From: Bacteroidales bacterium
Lineage (GTDB): Bacteria > Bacteroidota > Bacteroidia > Bacteroidales > UBA932
NCBI GenBank assembly: GCA_024398105.1
Contig: JAKSJP010000013.1
Coordinates: forward strand, 1 to 64,000
DNA length: 64,000 nucleotides
Reading direction: 5' to 3'
Position numbers and translations under genes: made by a program. Position 1 is the stretch's first letter, and every line of letters starts with the position of its first letter. The notes beneath the pieces are model-generated. The model searched no databases. It saw only the letters and a program-made list of their open reading frames with translations, and was not told the DNA's origin. Below are positions 17,978 to 28,600 of this stretch, piece after piece.

Positions 17978-19735
17978 TTATTTTTTACTGAGTGGGTTGT
18001 AGTATCTTCCTTCTCCGGTGTATCCGCTGTTCTTGAAGTACTCGACGAATGTGAGTCGGAGAGGGTGTACGAATGCGCCAAGGCTTGACATGAGCACATT
18101 GAGGACGTGTCCGAGAAGAAGAATGATCACGAACGGTACCCAATGCCATGTTGGATGGTCGCCAAGGACCATGTTGCCAAGGGTGTTGAATGATCCTCCG
18201 AGAAGACCGCCGGCAAGTCCGAGTGCGTAGAGTCGGATGTAGCTGAGGAGGTCACCGAGGAGGCCTGTAGCCACCTGATATGCATCCCAGAGTCCTGCGC
18301 CGATATTGATGAGAGGATTTCTGCCTGGTGTGTTGAATACGAAGATTCCAAGGCATGATATCACAGCAATACCGATTACGATCCATTTGATTGCAGCTGG
18401 ATCCATCTTGAGGAGCATTCCGAGACCGACGGCGATGACACCGCCAACGATGAGCAGGGTCCATCCCCATGTCGATACGCTTGCCCTGAATCCATTCCTA
18501 TATGTATATAGGGCTGTCTTCACGATCATGGCAAGACAGATGTGGAATACACCGATTCCGATCGCGAGCACCATCTGTGCTGAATATCCCATGATCTTGA
18601 TGCTGTCTGAGATCATGAAGCTCTTCATCGCGTCAGGAACCCATGCTGCTTCGTAGAGATTGACACCGAAAGCTGTTCCGAGTATCATTCCGACTACGAA
18701 TGTAGCGCCTCCGAGAATCGAGATGAGGGTTCCCAGACCTCTGAACATCTCGAAGTCGATCCACTTCTTGTTGAGAGCTATGCCGAATACTAGGAGTACG
18801 ATACCATATCCTGCGTCTCCCATACACATCGCGAAGAAGAGCATGAAGAAGATTGAAAGGATAGGAGTAGGGTCGAACTCACCGTAGATAGGCATGCCGT
18901 ACATACCGGTGATTGATTCGAAGAGCTTCGAGAGCTTGTTGTTCCTGAGCTTGATAGGAGGATTGTCCTCTTCCTTCGCATCTTCCTTCATGTAGAGGAT
19001 GCCCATTGAATCGAACTTTCCGACCAGCTCGGTTTCCTGCTCTGTCGGAGCAAAGCCTTCGATCACGCTGATCTTGTCTTCAGCGGCTGTAGCCTTTCCT
19101 GCGTCTGCGAGATACTTGTCGAGAGCCTCGAGCTTCTTCGCATATTCCTGTCTAAGTGCAGGGAGATTCTCCTTTTCAGCGAGAAGTGCAGCTTCCTTTG
19201 CTGAAATGCTGGCGTTGAGACTCTTGATCAGTGTGTCAGCCTCCTCTGCGGTTCCCTGGGGAGCCTTGCATTCATTGACAGGGAAGGAGTATCCGTCTAT
19301 AGGACCGACAGTCACGAAACTTATTTCCGCCATAGTGTCAATCACATGGAGAGGATACAGTTCCTCCCACATCGGATTGTACTGTTTTGCCGGTACGCAG
19401 TAGAAGCGCATCTTGAGTCCCAGGTCACTGAGACCGTCGATTGCTTTCTTGTCGAACTTGCCCCATGGAAGGCGTTCGTCGTATTCCTTGATCGCCTCTG
19501 TCCTGCTTGCGAGAAGCTGGACATATTCAGGGTCGCGTGCGAACTTCTCAGCCTCGATGTCTTCTATCTGCCTGTAGAGAGCTTCAGCTTCTGCATACAT
19601 CGCAGATGACTTGTCATCGACTGCCTTGGAAGAACGAGTGATGTCCACGAGTCCGATTTCCTGGATCGAGGTCAGGAATGCGTCAACTTCATCCGTCATC
19701 AGGACGAAGGAGTATTTCGTCATTTTATCTATCAT
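17978..19735 (-). CDS. atpI: V-type ATPase subunit I
   Basis: A 585-residue stator subunit (homologue of subunit a). The N-terminal half is soluble with coiled coils (about 30-270). The C-terminal half from about 290 has several membrane helices that carry ions past the K ring. Its ATG overlaps the stop of subunit D by 4 bp (ATGA); a second ATG 12 bp in (MTKYSF) is also possible. Shorter than the roughly 650-residue archaeal homologues but normal for this operon type. Confidence 0.93.
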   Translation of the reverse strand: MIDKMTKYSFVLMTDEVDAFLTSIQEIGLVDITRSSKAVDDKSSAMYAEAEALYRQIEDIEAEKFARDPEYVQLLASRTEAIKEYDERLPWGKFDKKAIDGLSDLGLKMRFYCVPAKQYNPMWEELYPLHVIDTMAEISFVTVGPIDGYSFPVNECKAPQGTAEEADTLIKSLNASISAKEAALLAEKENLPALRQEYAKKLEALDKYLADAGKATAAEDKISVIEGFAPTEQETELVGKFDSMGILYMKEDAKEEDNPPIKLRNNKLSKLFESITGMYGMPIYGEFDPTPILSIFFMLFFAMCMGDAGYGIVLLVFGIALNKKWIDFEMFRGLGTLISILGGATFVVGMILGTAFGVNLYEAAWVPDAMKSFMISDSIKIMGYSAQMVLAIGIGVFHICLAMIVKTALYTYRNGFRASVSTWGWTLLIVGGVIAVGLGMLLKMDPAAIKWIVIGIAVISCLGIFVFNTPGRNPLINIGAGLWDAYQVATGLLGDLLSYIRLYALGLAGGLLGGSFNTLGNMVLGDHPTWHWVPFVIILLLGHVLNVLMSSLGAFVHPLRLTFVEYFKNSGYTGEGRYYNPLSKK

Positions 19736-20340
19736 GCCTCTTCCTCCATTTCTTCTTCCTCATGGCGGCTCTTCACGATCTTTGAAGAAGCCTTGCTGAG
19801 GTTTTCCTCATCTTCCATGTAGCGTTTGATCTTTCTGATAGCCTCCTTGTAACCAGGAATCTGGACTTTCTCGTAGAGGTTTACCTTCTGTGTAGTCTTC
19901 TTTCTCTGGTATTCAAGGATACGGCTTCTTTCCACATAGACCTCCGACTCGATTCCGAGCCTTGAGAGTTCCTTTAGGATTGCGACTCCGTCGGCGAACC
20001 ATGCCGGCTTGACGAATGCGTTGAAAGGACTGATCTCGTATGTGATCTCACCGAGGGCAGGAGTCTTCACACCGGCAACCTTCACAGTGGTGAGTTCCAC
20101 ATCAGTGATTGAGATGAGGCCTGGGTCGAATTCGTTCCAGAGCGCTGCAAGATAGTCGTATCTTTCCAATGAGGCTTCCAGTTCACGCACAATACGCTCT
20201 GATTCCTCCTTGGCCTTTCGTACCTCAAGGCGCAGTGCGGACTCCTTGTTCTGAAGGGTAGGGAGTGCCTTCTGACGCATCTTGAGCTGCTTGCCAAGAT
20301 TGTTCAGCGACGTTTTGTTATATTGGAACTTTATTGCCAT
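19732..20340 (-). CDS. atpD: V-type ATPase subunit D
   Basis: A 202-residue central-stalk subunit. Long N- and C-terminal helices (MAIKFQYNKTSLNNLGKQL and the basic, then glutamate-rich C-terminus) form the rotating coiled-coil shaft that connects the A3B3 head to the K ring. It begins 2 bp after the stop of subunit B and overlaps subunit I by 4 bp. Confidence 0.93.
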   Translation of the reverse strand: MAIKFQYNKTSLNNLGKQLKMRQKALPTLQNKESALRLEVRKAKEESERIVRELEASLERYDYLAALWNEFDPGLISITDVELTTVKVAGVKTPALGEITYEISPFNAFVKPAWFADGVAILKELSRLGIESEVYVERSRILEYQRKKTTQKVNLYEKVQIPGYKEAIRKIKRYMEDEENLSKASSKIVKSRHEEEEMEEEA

Positions 20341-20342
20341 TG

Positions 20343-21665
20343 TTAATTACCTTTCCAGTATTTGTCGATAAGTGCCTGCTTGATACCGGTCTCTGCCTTT
20401 GTGAAGTACTTTGCGAAGAGCTCCCATGCTGTGTCGAGCATCTCGTCGATAGAGATGTTTACCTCGATTGAGAGGAGTCTTGTCGCATAGTCCTTAGCGT
20501 ATGCGAGACATCTGTGGTCGTAGTCGCTGAGGTCGAAACCGTTCTCGAGCTTGGTCTTTGCGTTCTGAGCGTCTGCGTAGAGACGTACACCTGCGTTCAT
20601 CACCTGGCTGTGGTCCTCGCGGGTCTTCTTTCCCTGTACGAGCTGCTTGAGTCGTGAGAGGGAACGGAACGGGTCGATGATGACCTTTCCTGAGTCTGAA
20701 TCCGCACGGAGGAAGAGCTGGCCCTCTGTGATGTATCCTGTGTTGTCTGGAATAGCGTGGGTGATGTCACCGTCATTGAGGGTGGTCACGGCGATGATGG
20801 TGATCGAACCGCCTGAAGGGAGCTGTACGGCCTTCTCGTAGATCTTTGCGAGGTCAGAGTAGAGTGAACCTGGCATAGAGTCCTTAGAAGGGATCTGGTC
20901 CATACGGTTGGATACGATCGAGAGTGCATCGGCGTAGAGGGTCATGTCGGTGAGGAGCACGAGCACCTTCTGGTTGAGGTCTGCTGCGAAGTACTCTGCT
21001 GTAGTAAGAGCCATGTCAGGGATGAGGAGTCGCTCTACAGGAGGTTCCTCGGTAGTGTTGACGAAGCTGATGATCTTGTCGAGCACACCTGCAGACTCGA
21101 ACGAATGCCTGAAGAAGAGGTAATCGTCGTTGGTAAGACCCATGCCGCCGAGGATGATCTTGTCTACATCGGCACGGAGGGCTACGTCTGCCATTACCTG
21201 GTTGTATGGCTGGTCAGGGTCTGCGAAGAAAGGAATCTTCTGTCCAGACACGATGGTGTTGTTAAGGTCGATGCCGGCGATACCTGTAGGGATGAGCTGG
21301 CTAGGCTGACGTCTTCTGAACGGATTCACTGAAGGACCTCCGATCTGTCTTGTCTCACCTTCTACCTCTGGACCACCATCGATAGGCTTTCCGTATGCGT
21401 TGAAGAAACGTCCTGAAAGCTGGTCGCTGACCTTGACTGTAGGAGGCTCTCCAAGGAATGAAACCTCAGCGTTGGTAGGAATACCCTCAGTACCTGAGAA
21501 CACCTGGAGAGTGACCTTGTCACCCTTGGTCTTCACTACCTGTGCAAGTCTTCCGTCAACCACTGCAAGCTCGTCATTCGAGGCGTTCTTTGCCTTGAGT
21601 GTGACGGTCGCCTTGGTGATTGCATCCAACTGCGTATATACTCTCTGATATGCCTTATTTGCCAT
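20343..21665 (-). CDS. atpB: V-type ATPase subunit B
   Basis: A 440-residue non-catalytic nucleotide-binding head subunit. It lacks a P-loop, as expected, and contains the family motifs SGRFFNAYGKPIDGGP and IPTGIAGIDLNN, with FFRHSFESAG and YLTEG-like segments further on. I prefer the ATG at 21665 (MANKAYQRVYTQ); a TTG 9 bp upstream is possible. It overlaps the end of subunit A by 11 bp, showing tight coupling. Confidence 0.95.
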   Translation of the reverse strand: MANKAYQRVYTQLDAITKATVTLKAKNASNDELAVVDGRLAQVVKTKGDKVTLQVFSGTEGIPTNAEVSFLGEPPTVKVSDQLSGRFFNAYGKPIDGGPEVEGETRQIGGPSVNPFRRRQPSQLIPTGIAGIDLNNTIVSGQKIPFFADPDQPYNQVMADVALRADVDKIILGGMGLTNDDYLFFRHSFESAGVLDKIISFVNTTEEPPVERLLIPDMALTTAEYFAADLNQKVLVLLTDMTLYADALSIVSNRMDQIPSKDSMPGSLYSDLAKIYEKAVQLPSGGSITIIAVTTLNDGDITHAIPDNTGYITEGQLFLRADSDSGKVIIDPFRSLSRLKQLVQGKKTREDHSQVMNAGVRLYADAQNAKTKLENGFDLSDYDHRCLAYAKDYATRLLSIEVNISIDEMLDTAWELFAKYFTKAETGIKQALIDKYWKGN

Positions 21666-23415
21666 TTTCGTCAATCAATTTATTGAGTTTGTCAAGATAT
21701 GAGTTGAAGTTTTCGCTCTTGAACTCAGAGTAGTTCATCTGACGGACGATGTTGATGATCTCCTTGAAGGTGTTGCGGCACTCTTCGTAGTCAGCGAACT
21801 TGAGATCCTTGTTGCAGATGTCGAGCACAAGGTTGAGCATGTACTTCTGACGGCCGATAGGACAGAGGCTGTCGATAGGGTCGAAAGCGTCCTGCTGGAG
21901 GAAGCAGAAGTCGATGAGCTCTGACTTCCAGAATGTCTCGTGGTAGCTGATTGGAACGCCGTCATCACCAAGGATGTTGATCTGGTCGTTCGCCTCACGT
22001 CCACGACGTACGATGTTCTTCGCAGCCTGGATCTTGCTTACCCAGCCTTCCTCGATCTTCTCGTTGAGGAACTTCTGCACCTCTGGATACTCAAGATACT
22101 TTGAGTATGAGTCGATAGGGTTGACTGCAGGATATCTCTTCTGGTCAGCACGGTTCTGCTCGAGAGCGTAGAAGCATCGTGCAGCCTTCTTTGTCGATTC
22201 TGTCACAGGCTCCTTGAGGTTACCGCCGGCAGGGGATACGGTACCGATGAAGGTGACTGCACCGCGCTTGCCGTTGTTGAGGATGACCATACCTGCTCTG
22301 GCATAGAAGCTTGAGATGATTGATGAGAGGTCCACAGGGAATGCATCTGCACCTGGGAGTTCCTCGAGTCGGTTGGACATCTCACGGAGTGCCTGAGCCC
22401 AACGCGAAGTCGAGTCTGCGAGGAGGAGACAGCGGAGACCCATCGCACGGTAGTATTCGCAGATTGTCATCGCTGTGTATACAGAAGCCTCACGGGCAGC
22501 GACAGGCATGTTCGAGGTATTACAGATGATGGTGGTTCTCTCCATGAGGTGACGGCCTGTATGAGGGTCGATGAGCTCAGGGAACTCAGTGAAGATCTCC
22601 ACGACCTCGTTTGCACGCTCACCGCAGGCTGCCATTACGATCACGTCGGCCTCTCCCTGCTTTGCGATAGCGTGCTGGAGCACGGTCTTGCCACAACCGA
22701 AAGGTCCTGGGATGAAGCCTGTGCCGCCTTCCGCGATAGGGTCGAAAGAGTCGATCACACGGACACCGGTCTCCATGATCTTGTCTGGCCTTGGCTTCTC
22801 CTTATATGACTTGATAGCGACCTTCACCGGCCACTTCTGTGTCATGGTGACATTCACGTCGTTGCCTTCTGCGTCTGTGAGGACGGCTACGACTGCGTCG
22901 ACATTGTACTGGCCTTCTGAAGCTACAGATTTCACGGTATATTCACCCTTGAATGAGAATGGAACCATGATCTTGTGAGGCAGCCAGCCTTCTCTTACTT
23001 CACCGAGCCAGTCAGCGGCTGCGACCTTGTCGCCAGCCTTTGCGAGTGGAGTGAAGTCCCAGAGCTTCTCTCTGTTGAGAGGGTCTGTGTATTCACCTCT
23101 CTTGAGGAATACACCTTCCATTGTGGTGAGGTCATTCTGAAGACCGTCGTAAATGCTTGAAAGAAGACCAGGGCCGAGGGTGATCTCGAGCATCTTGCCT
23201 TCGAATTCCACTGCATCGCCGTTCTTCAGGCCTCGAGTGCTTTCGAAAACCTGTACCTGGGCATTCTTTCCATTCACCTTGATGACCTCAGCCATGAGCT
23301 TTGTGTCGCCGACGGTGATGAAACAGAGTTCGTTTTCAGCGACCGGACCGTCGATCTGGACGGTTACGAGGTTCGAAACGATACCCGTTACAATTCCTGT
23401 GGATTTAGAATTCAT
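21655..23415 (-). CDS. atpA: V-type ATPase catalytic subunit A
   Basis: A 586-residue catalytic head subunit. The P-loop GPFGCGKT is at 237-244, and the extra non-homologous region typical of A subunits (about 110-200, including WDFTPLAKAGDKV) is present. It hydrolyses or synthesises ATP in the A3B3 hexamer. It starts 15 bp after the DUF2764 gene. Confidence 0.97.
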   Translation of the reverse strand: MNSKSTGIVTGIVSNLVTVQIDGPVAENELCFITVGDTKLMAEVIKVNGKNAQVQVFESTRGLKNGDAVEFEGKMLEITLGPGLLSSIYDGLQNDLTTMEGVFLKRGEYTDPLNREKLWDFTPLAKAGDKVAAADWLGEVREGWLPHKIMVPFSFKGEYTVKSVASEGQYNVDAVVAVLTDAEGNDVNVTMTQKWPVKVAIKSYKEKPRPDKIMETGVRVIDSFDPIAEGGTGFIPGPFGCGKTVLQHAIAKQGEADVIVMAACGERANEVVEIFTEFPELIDPHTGRHLMERTTIICNTSNMPVAAREASVYTAMTICEYYRAMGLRCLLLADSTSRWAQALREMSNRLEELPGADAFPVDLSSIISSFYARAGMVILNNGKRGAVTFIGTVSPAGGNLKEPVTESTKKAARCFYALEQNRADQKRYPAVNPIDSYSKYLEYPEVQKFLNEKIEEGWVSKIQAAKNIVRRGREANDQINILGDDGVPISYHETFWKSELIDFCFLQQDAFDPIDSLCPIGRQKYMLNLVLDICNKDLKFADYEECRNTFKEIINIVRQMNYSEFKSENFNSYLDKLNKLIDENGK

Positions 23416-23430
23416 ATCGTGTTATTGTTT

Positions 23431-24030
23431 TTATTCTTCTTCATAATGGACACCCTTGAACGTGCCCTTGACTTCCATGACAAGCCTGCGGAACATCTCG
23501 CGTCCTGTCGCCTCGTCGAGCCTGAGCCATCTTTCGATGATGTGGAGCTTGGCGATGAAGCTGAGGATCACACTGATGTCGAAGTAGTTGAAGAGAGTCA
23601 TCTCGTCGAGCTTCTCCCACATGAGGTTGTCGACACCTCTTTCTCTTTCGAGTATGTCGCCTGTGTTGAAGACCGAAGACATGAGCTCTTTCTCCTCTTC
23701 TGTGCTTTCAGGTTCGCAGAAGATATCCTGGTCTGCAGGCCTTCCAAGCTGTCCGTTGAGATATCTCACCTTGGCGTTGCGCATCTTGAGGTCGTAGGTG
23801 AAGTATTCCTTGATGAAGCTGTTCTTTGACGAACAAGCCTCCTCGTAGAATTCCTTGCCGAGCTTCTCCTCGTCGAAGCCGCCTGTGAGAGTGTCGATCA
23901 GGGCGTTGTCCTTCTTGGAGCACTGAGAACGGATCATGGAGATGATCTCGTCGTAGTCAATGCCCTTTGAGGCTTTCCAGTCTGATGACAGGACAGGAAG
24001 GGAAGAGATTATGTATTCGTAGTTGTTCAT
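23431..24030 (-). CDS. DUF2764 protein of the V-ATPase operon
   Basis: A 199-residue soluble, mostly helical protein (MNNYEYIISSLPVLSSDWKA) placed between subunits E and A. Proteins of this family occupy the same position in the V-ATPase operons of Bacteroidetes, spirochaetes and chlamydiae, which lack recognisable subunits C and F. A stand-in for the central-stalk connector (subunit C) is a reasonable inference but is not shown by the sequence. It lies 10 bp after subunit E. Confidence 0.85.
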   Translation of the reverse strand: MNNYEYIISSLPVLSSDWKASKGIDYDEIISMIRSQCSKKDNALIDTLTGGFDEEKLGKEFYEEACSSKNSFIKEYFTYDLKMRNAKVRYLNGQLGRPADQDIFCEPESTEEEKELMSSVFNTGDILERERGVDNLMWEKLDEMTLFNYFDISVILSFIAKLHIIERWLRLDEATGREMFRRLVMEVKGTFKGVHYEEE

Positions 24031-24040
24031 GGGAAGAACA

Positions 24041-24649
24041 TTACTCTCCGAAGAGGAACTTTCTTGTAGCTGGTCTGAGATACTCGGCGATGAGATCCTT
24101 GAGTGTCTCGTCGGTCATGCTGATGAAGTATCCGCCATCCTTAGGACCGATGTTGAAACCGCCGGCGATCTTCTTTGAGAATGAAGCGTCCACGCCACCC
24201 TTGAGGAGCTTTGAGAGCTCATTCTGGACGAATGGCTCAAGTCCGCTCTTGAGGTTCTCCGGGAGAACGAGGCTGATGTCGGCAGACTCTTCGCTGCTGA
24301 ACTTCTGAGCGACGGCAGTGATGACTCCCTTGAGGAATTCCTCAGAAGCCATTGCGTCCTTCACGCCTGCGTCAGCTATCTTGCCGATTACAAGATTCTC
24401 GATGTCTTTTCTGGTAGCCTGGATAGACTGCGCCGAAGCCATCCTGATGTCATTGCTGACCTTGGTTGAGAGTTCCTCGGCATCCTTCTTAGCTTTCTCT
24501 ACGATAGCGGCAGCCTCTTTTCTGGCTTCCTCTACGATCGCAGCTGCTTTTTCCTTGGATTGAGCAAGAAGGGCTTCGCCTTCTGCCTTTCCTTTAGACA
24601 GACCCTCGTTGTAGAGCTTGTCTGTGAGTTCCTGCAATTTATTGCCCAT
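24041..24649 (-). CDS. atpE: V-type ATPase subunit E
   Basis: A 202-residue peripheral-stalk subunit and first gene of the operon. The N-terminal 90 residues form a long alanine/glutamate/lysine-rich coiled coil (KAEGEALLAQSKEKAAAIVEE) and the C-terminal half is the globular head-binding domain. No subunit G/H partner gene is visible in the operon, so a homodimeric or unusual stalk is possible. No clear promoter was found in the 103-bp gap upstream. Confidence 0.9.
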   Translation of the reverse strand: MGNKLQELTDKLYNEGLSKGKAEGEALLAQSKEKAAAIVEEARKEAAAIVEKAKKDAEELSTKVSNDIRMASAQSIQATRKDIENLVIGKIADAGVKDAMASEEFLKGVITAVAQKFSSEESADISLVLPENLKSGLEPFVQNELSKLLKGGVDASFSKKIAGGFNIGPKDGGYFISMTDETLKDLIAEYLRPATRKFLFGE

Positions 24650-24752
24650 ATTCTTAGTGTGGTTTGATTATCAGTTTAACCTCACTAAGTTAGGAAAAAT
24701 AAATTGAAGATGTCGGTGTTTTTGTCGGAAAAAATGTTCAAAAAGTCCGATA

Positions 24753-25679
24753 CTAGAAGCATTCCTTCATTATCTCTACAATATTCTTTGTCTTGCCCAT
24801 AGTGTAGAGGTGAATGGCAGGTACTCCGTGGGCAATCAGGTCCTTGCACTGAGCAATGCTCCATTCAGTACCAATACGATAGACAGCTTCCTTGTCATCG
24901 CCGGCATCTCTAACAGCCTCGGTCAGCTCAACAGGAATGTCGAGAGAGAAGGACTCTGGAAGAAGGCCGATCTGACGTGCGGTCGAGAGCGGCTTGATAC
25001 CTGGGATGATAGGTACCATGATCCCGGCCTCACGGCATTTCTTCTCGAAGTCGTAGAAGACCTGGTTGTCGAAGAACATCTGGGTGATGATGTAGTCGGC
25101 GCCGGCATCGACTTTCTTCTTGAGGTTGGCGATGTCGGTCTCGAGATTCGGAGCCTCGAAATGCTTTTCCGGATATGCTCCGACGCCTATGCTGAACTGC
25201 GAGCCATACTGGGCTTCGAACTCCCTGATGCCGGCCACCAGCTCGTCCGCATGGGCATATCCTTCCGGATGGGGAGTGAACCTCTTCTCACCGGTGAGAG
25301 AGTCGCCTCTGAGGGCGAGTACGTTCTGGATGCCTAGGAATGCGAGTTCATGGAGCTCTCCCTGGATATCATCTATGCTTGCACCTCCGCAGATCATGTG
25401 CGGAACTGTCTCGAGACCGTATTTCGCCATTATCGCGGCGCATACCGTGACGGCGCTGACCCTGTTGCGGACAGTGCGACGGGCGTAGGAACCGTCTGCC
25501 TTCCTGACGAACTCGACTTCGTCCCTGTGGCAGGTCACGTTCATATATTTAGGATCGAACTCCATGAAAGGCTTCACGGTCTCGAGGAGCTGGTCCTTGG
25601 TTATGCCGTTGAGAGGCGGAACGATCTCAAGTGATGCGTACGGCTTGCTTGAACTGTTGATGATGTCTATGACTTTCAT
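24753..25679 (-). CDS. metF: Methylenetetrahydrofolate reductase
   Basis: A 308-residue TIM-barrel flavoenzyme that reduces 5,10-methylene-THF to 5-methyl-THF. Recognisable motifs are LEIVPPLNG, YMNVTCHRDE, VPHMICGG, LALRGDS and ITQMFFDN, in the normal order. Its ATG overlaps the metH stop by 4 bp, so the methyl donor and its user are made from one transcript. Confidence 0.96.
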   Translation of the reverse strand: MKVIDIINSSSKPYASLEIVPPLNGITKDQLLETVKPFMEFDPKYMNVTCHRDEVEFVRKADGSYARRTVRNRVSAVTVCAAIMAKYGLETVPHMICGGASIDDIQGELHELAFLGIQNVLALRGDSLTGEKRFTPHPEGYAHADELVAGIREFEAQYGSQFSIGVGAYPEKHFEAPNLETDIANLKKKVDAGADYIITQMFFDNQVFYDFEKKCREAGIMVPIIPGIKPLSTARQIGLLPESFSLDIPVELTEAVRDAGDDKEAVYRIGTEWSIAQCKDLIAHGVPAIHLYTMGKTKNIVEIMKECF

Positions 25680-28600
25680 AATAAATGTCCTAAGAATTTA
25701 CGTGCTTCCTCTTCGTTGAAGCCTCTTGCCTTGGCGTATTCGTCATACTGCTTCTGGCTGATGTGATGTATCTCCGGGTATCCGGCGCTTGGATGTACTA
25801 TGACGAATCCGCATATCGAAGCGTCAGGGACCATTGCGAAGCTGTCTGTCAGGGTGATGCCGAGAAGCTCGGATCCAGGAAGCATCTCAAGAGCTTCTTT
25901 CTTGAGACTGTGGTCAGGGCAGCAGGCATATCCTATCGCCGGCTTGGCCATCTTCTTCGCACCGCTGATGATCATCTTCTTCACCTTCTTGTCGATCCAT
26001 TTCGACGCGGCTTCCGCAACGCAGACTCTGACTGAACGGAGAAGCATGCTGTCGAAATCCTTTCCGCTGCACTGCTCGCAGTCGCATCCCTCAGGATGGT
26101 TATGCTCGACCTTTACGCTGAGGGCAAAGAGTCCGACAGGGGCCGTTATGCCCAGCCCGAAGTCAGGCGCATAGTCACACATCGAGATGCACATCGGCTT
26201 TCCCTTGGTGTTCGGACTTGGCTTTTCCTGGCGCAGCATAGGAAGTATGTACCTGCCTTTCGGAGCGTCCTTGTCGTACATGATGAGGTTGTTGTCCTTT
26301 GAGTTCGACTCGAAGAACTTCATTGAGTATCTGACGCTTATCTCCTTGTGCCTGTTCAGTTTACGGAGAAGTTTCTTGCCGCTTTCGCGGAGCTTTATCA
26401 CTTCGGGGTCCTGCTTGTTCTCCTTGGTCGGCTTTATTCCCCAGACCGCAAGGAACATATCCCAGTCGATAGCACCTGTCAGCTCTCTCATCTCGATCAG
26501 CTCTCCAGCCGCATCGGTCAGCCTGTGCTCTTCCTTCTTGAGGAAAGATCTCTTCGAGAAGACACATTTCTTCTGTTCGCCGTTGGCCGGATGAGTGCTT
26601 GAGTGAATAGCCGCAATACGTTCGAGGGCAAGGTGCTGCTCATCCTCGAAGGCTTCTCTGTCCATCATGCATTTCTTCGCCATGACTGCGCTGGTAGAAG
26701 CATCCTGGCAGTAGAATACGTGGTCGTACAGAGGCATCAGCTTGAGCGCTGTGTGGAGTGCCGATGTGGTTGCACCGCCGATGAAGAGAGGAATATCCAT
26801 GTTCCTGGCCTTCATCTCGCGGCAGATCTCCTCCATCTGGAAGAGGGAAGGGGTGATGAGTCCGCTGACTCCGATGATAGCTGCGTTATGCTTGACCGCT
26901 TCGTCGAGGATTGTCTCCTTGTCGACCATCACGCCGAGGTCGATTACGTTGAATCCATTGCAGGACAGCACGATACCGGTAATGTTCTTACCTATGTCGT
27001 GGACGTCGCCCTTGACCGTCGCGTTGATGATCACAGGCTTTTCCGCATAGGCGTCCTCGCCTTCTTTCATATATGGTTCAAGAACGTTGACCGCGTCCTT
27101 CATTATCTTCGCTGACTTGACGACCTGAGGCAGGAACATCTTGCCGGCTCCAAAGAGCTCACCGACCTTCTCCATGCCGGCCATGAGAGGACCTTCGATC
27201 ACCTTGACCGGGGTACCATGGACCTTGAGACATTCAAGAATGTCGGCCTCGAGAGTGTTCGCCTTGCCTTTGACCAGGGCTTCGCTTACGCGTTCGTCGG
27301 CTGTCAATGAACATGGTACCTGCTCGACTGCCGGTTTCTTGCCGTCCTTGACGGCAGCGGCGTTCTCCGCTATTTCCTGGGCCTTGGCGATAAGTCTTTC
27401 GGTCGCTTCCGGATCCTTGTTGAAGATCACGTCCTCCACGCACTTGAGAAGCTCCGGTTCGACGTCGTCGTAGACCTTGAGCATGCCTGGATTGACGATT
27501 CCCATGTCAAGTCCGGCCTTTACTGCATGGTAGAGAAACGCTGAGTGCATCGCCTCGCGTACCGGGTTGTTGCCACGGAAAGAGAACGAGAGGTTGGAGA
27601 TTCCACCTGATGTGTAGCTTCCAGGGAGATTCTGCTTGATCCAGCGGACGGCCTCGATGAAGTCAACGGCGTAGTCTGCATGCTCGGCGAGTCCTGTTCC
27701 GATGGAAAGGACGTTTACGTCGAAGATTATATCCTCTGGTGGTATTCCATTGGAAGTGAGGAGCTTATAGGCTCTCTCGCAGATGCTGATCTTCCTCTCG
27801 TAGCTGGTGGCCTGACCTTCTTCGTCAAAGGCCATGACGACCATTGCGGCTCCGAGATCGTGGATCTCAAGCGCCTTCTCGAGGAACTTCTCAGGACCCT
27901 CCTTGAGGCTGATCGAATTGACGATACATTTACCCTGCGCGTTCTTGAGACCTGCTACGATTGTCTCCCAGTGGGATGAGTCTATCATAAGGGCAGCCTT
28001 GGATACGGCCGGGTCATTCTCTATGCAGCGTACGAAGGTCTGCATTTCCTTCTCGCTGTCGAGCATCGCATCATCCATGTTGATGTCGATGATGTTTGCT
28101 CCGTTTTCTATCTGGTCTGCAGCGATCTGAAGCGCTGCATCGTAATTTCCTTCTGAAATGAGTCTCGCGAACTTGCGCGAGCCGGCGACATTGGTCCTTT
28201 CGCCTATGTTGACGAAGTTGCTTTCCTTGACGTCGATGCTGTAGGCCTCGAGTCCGCTGACCTTAAGTATGCCGTTTCTCTTCCTTTCCTTGCCTGGCTT
28301 GAGGTCCGCGACAGCTGTAGCACAAGCGCATATATGGGCCGGGGTAGTGCCGCAGCATCCGCCGATGATGTCGATGAGACCCTTGTCTCCCATCTTGAAG
28401 ACGTTGTGGGCCATCTGCTCAGGCTTTTCATTATACTGTCCGAGCTCGTTAGGAAGTCCCGCGTTCGGATAGCAGATGACAGGCACCTCGCTGAAGCTCG
28501 AGATGTCCATCAGGATAGGAATCATGTCGTGTGCTCCGAGTGAGCAGTTGATTCCGAAAGCAGTTATCGGGTAGTGTCGTATGGAAGTGTAGAATGCTTC

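Noticed and set aside
24719..24752. Dyad TCGGA...TCCGA after metF as a terminator
   Set aside because: The stem is only five pairs and the minus strand continues with A-rich rather than T-rich sequence.
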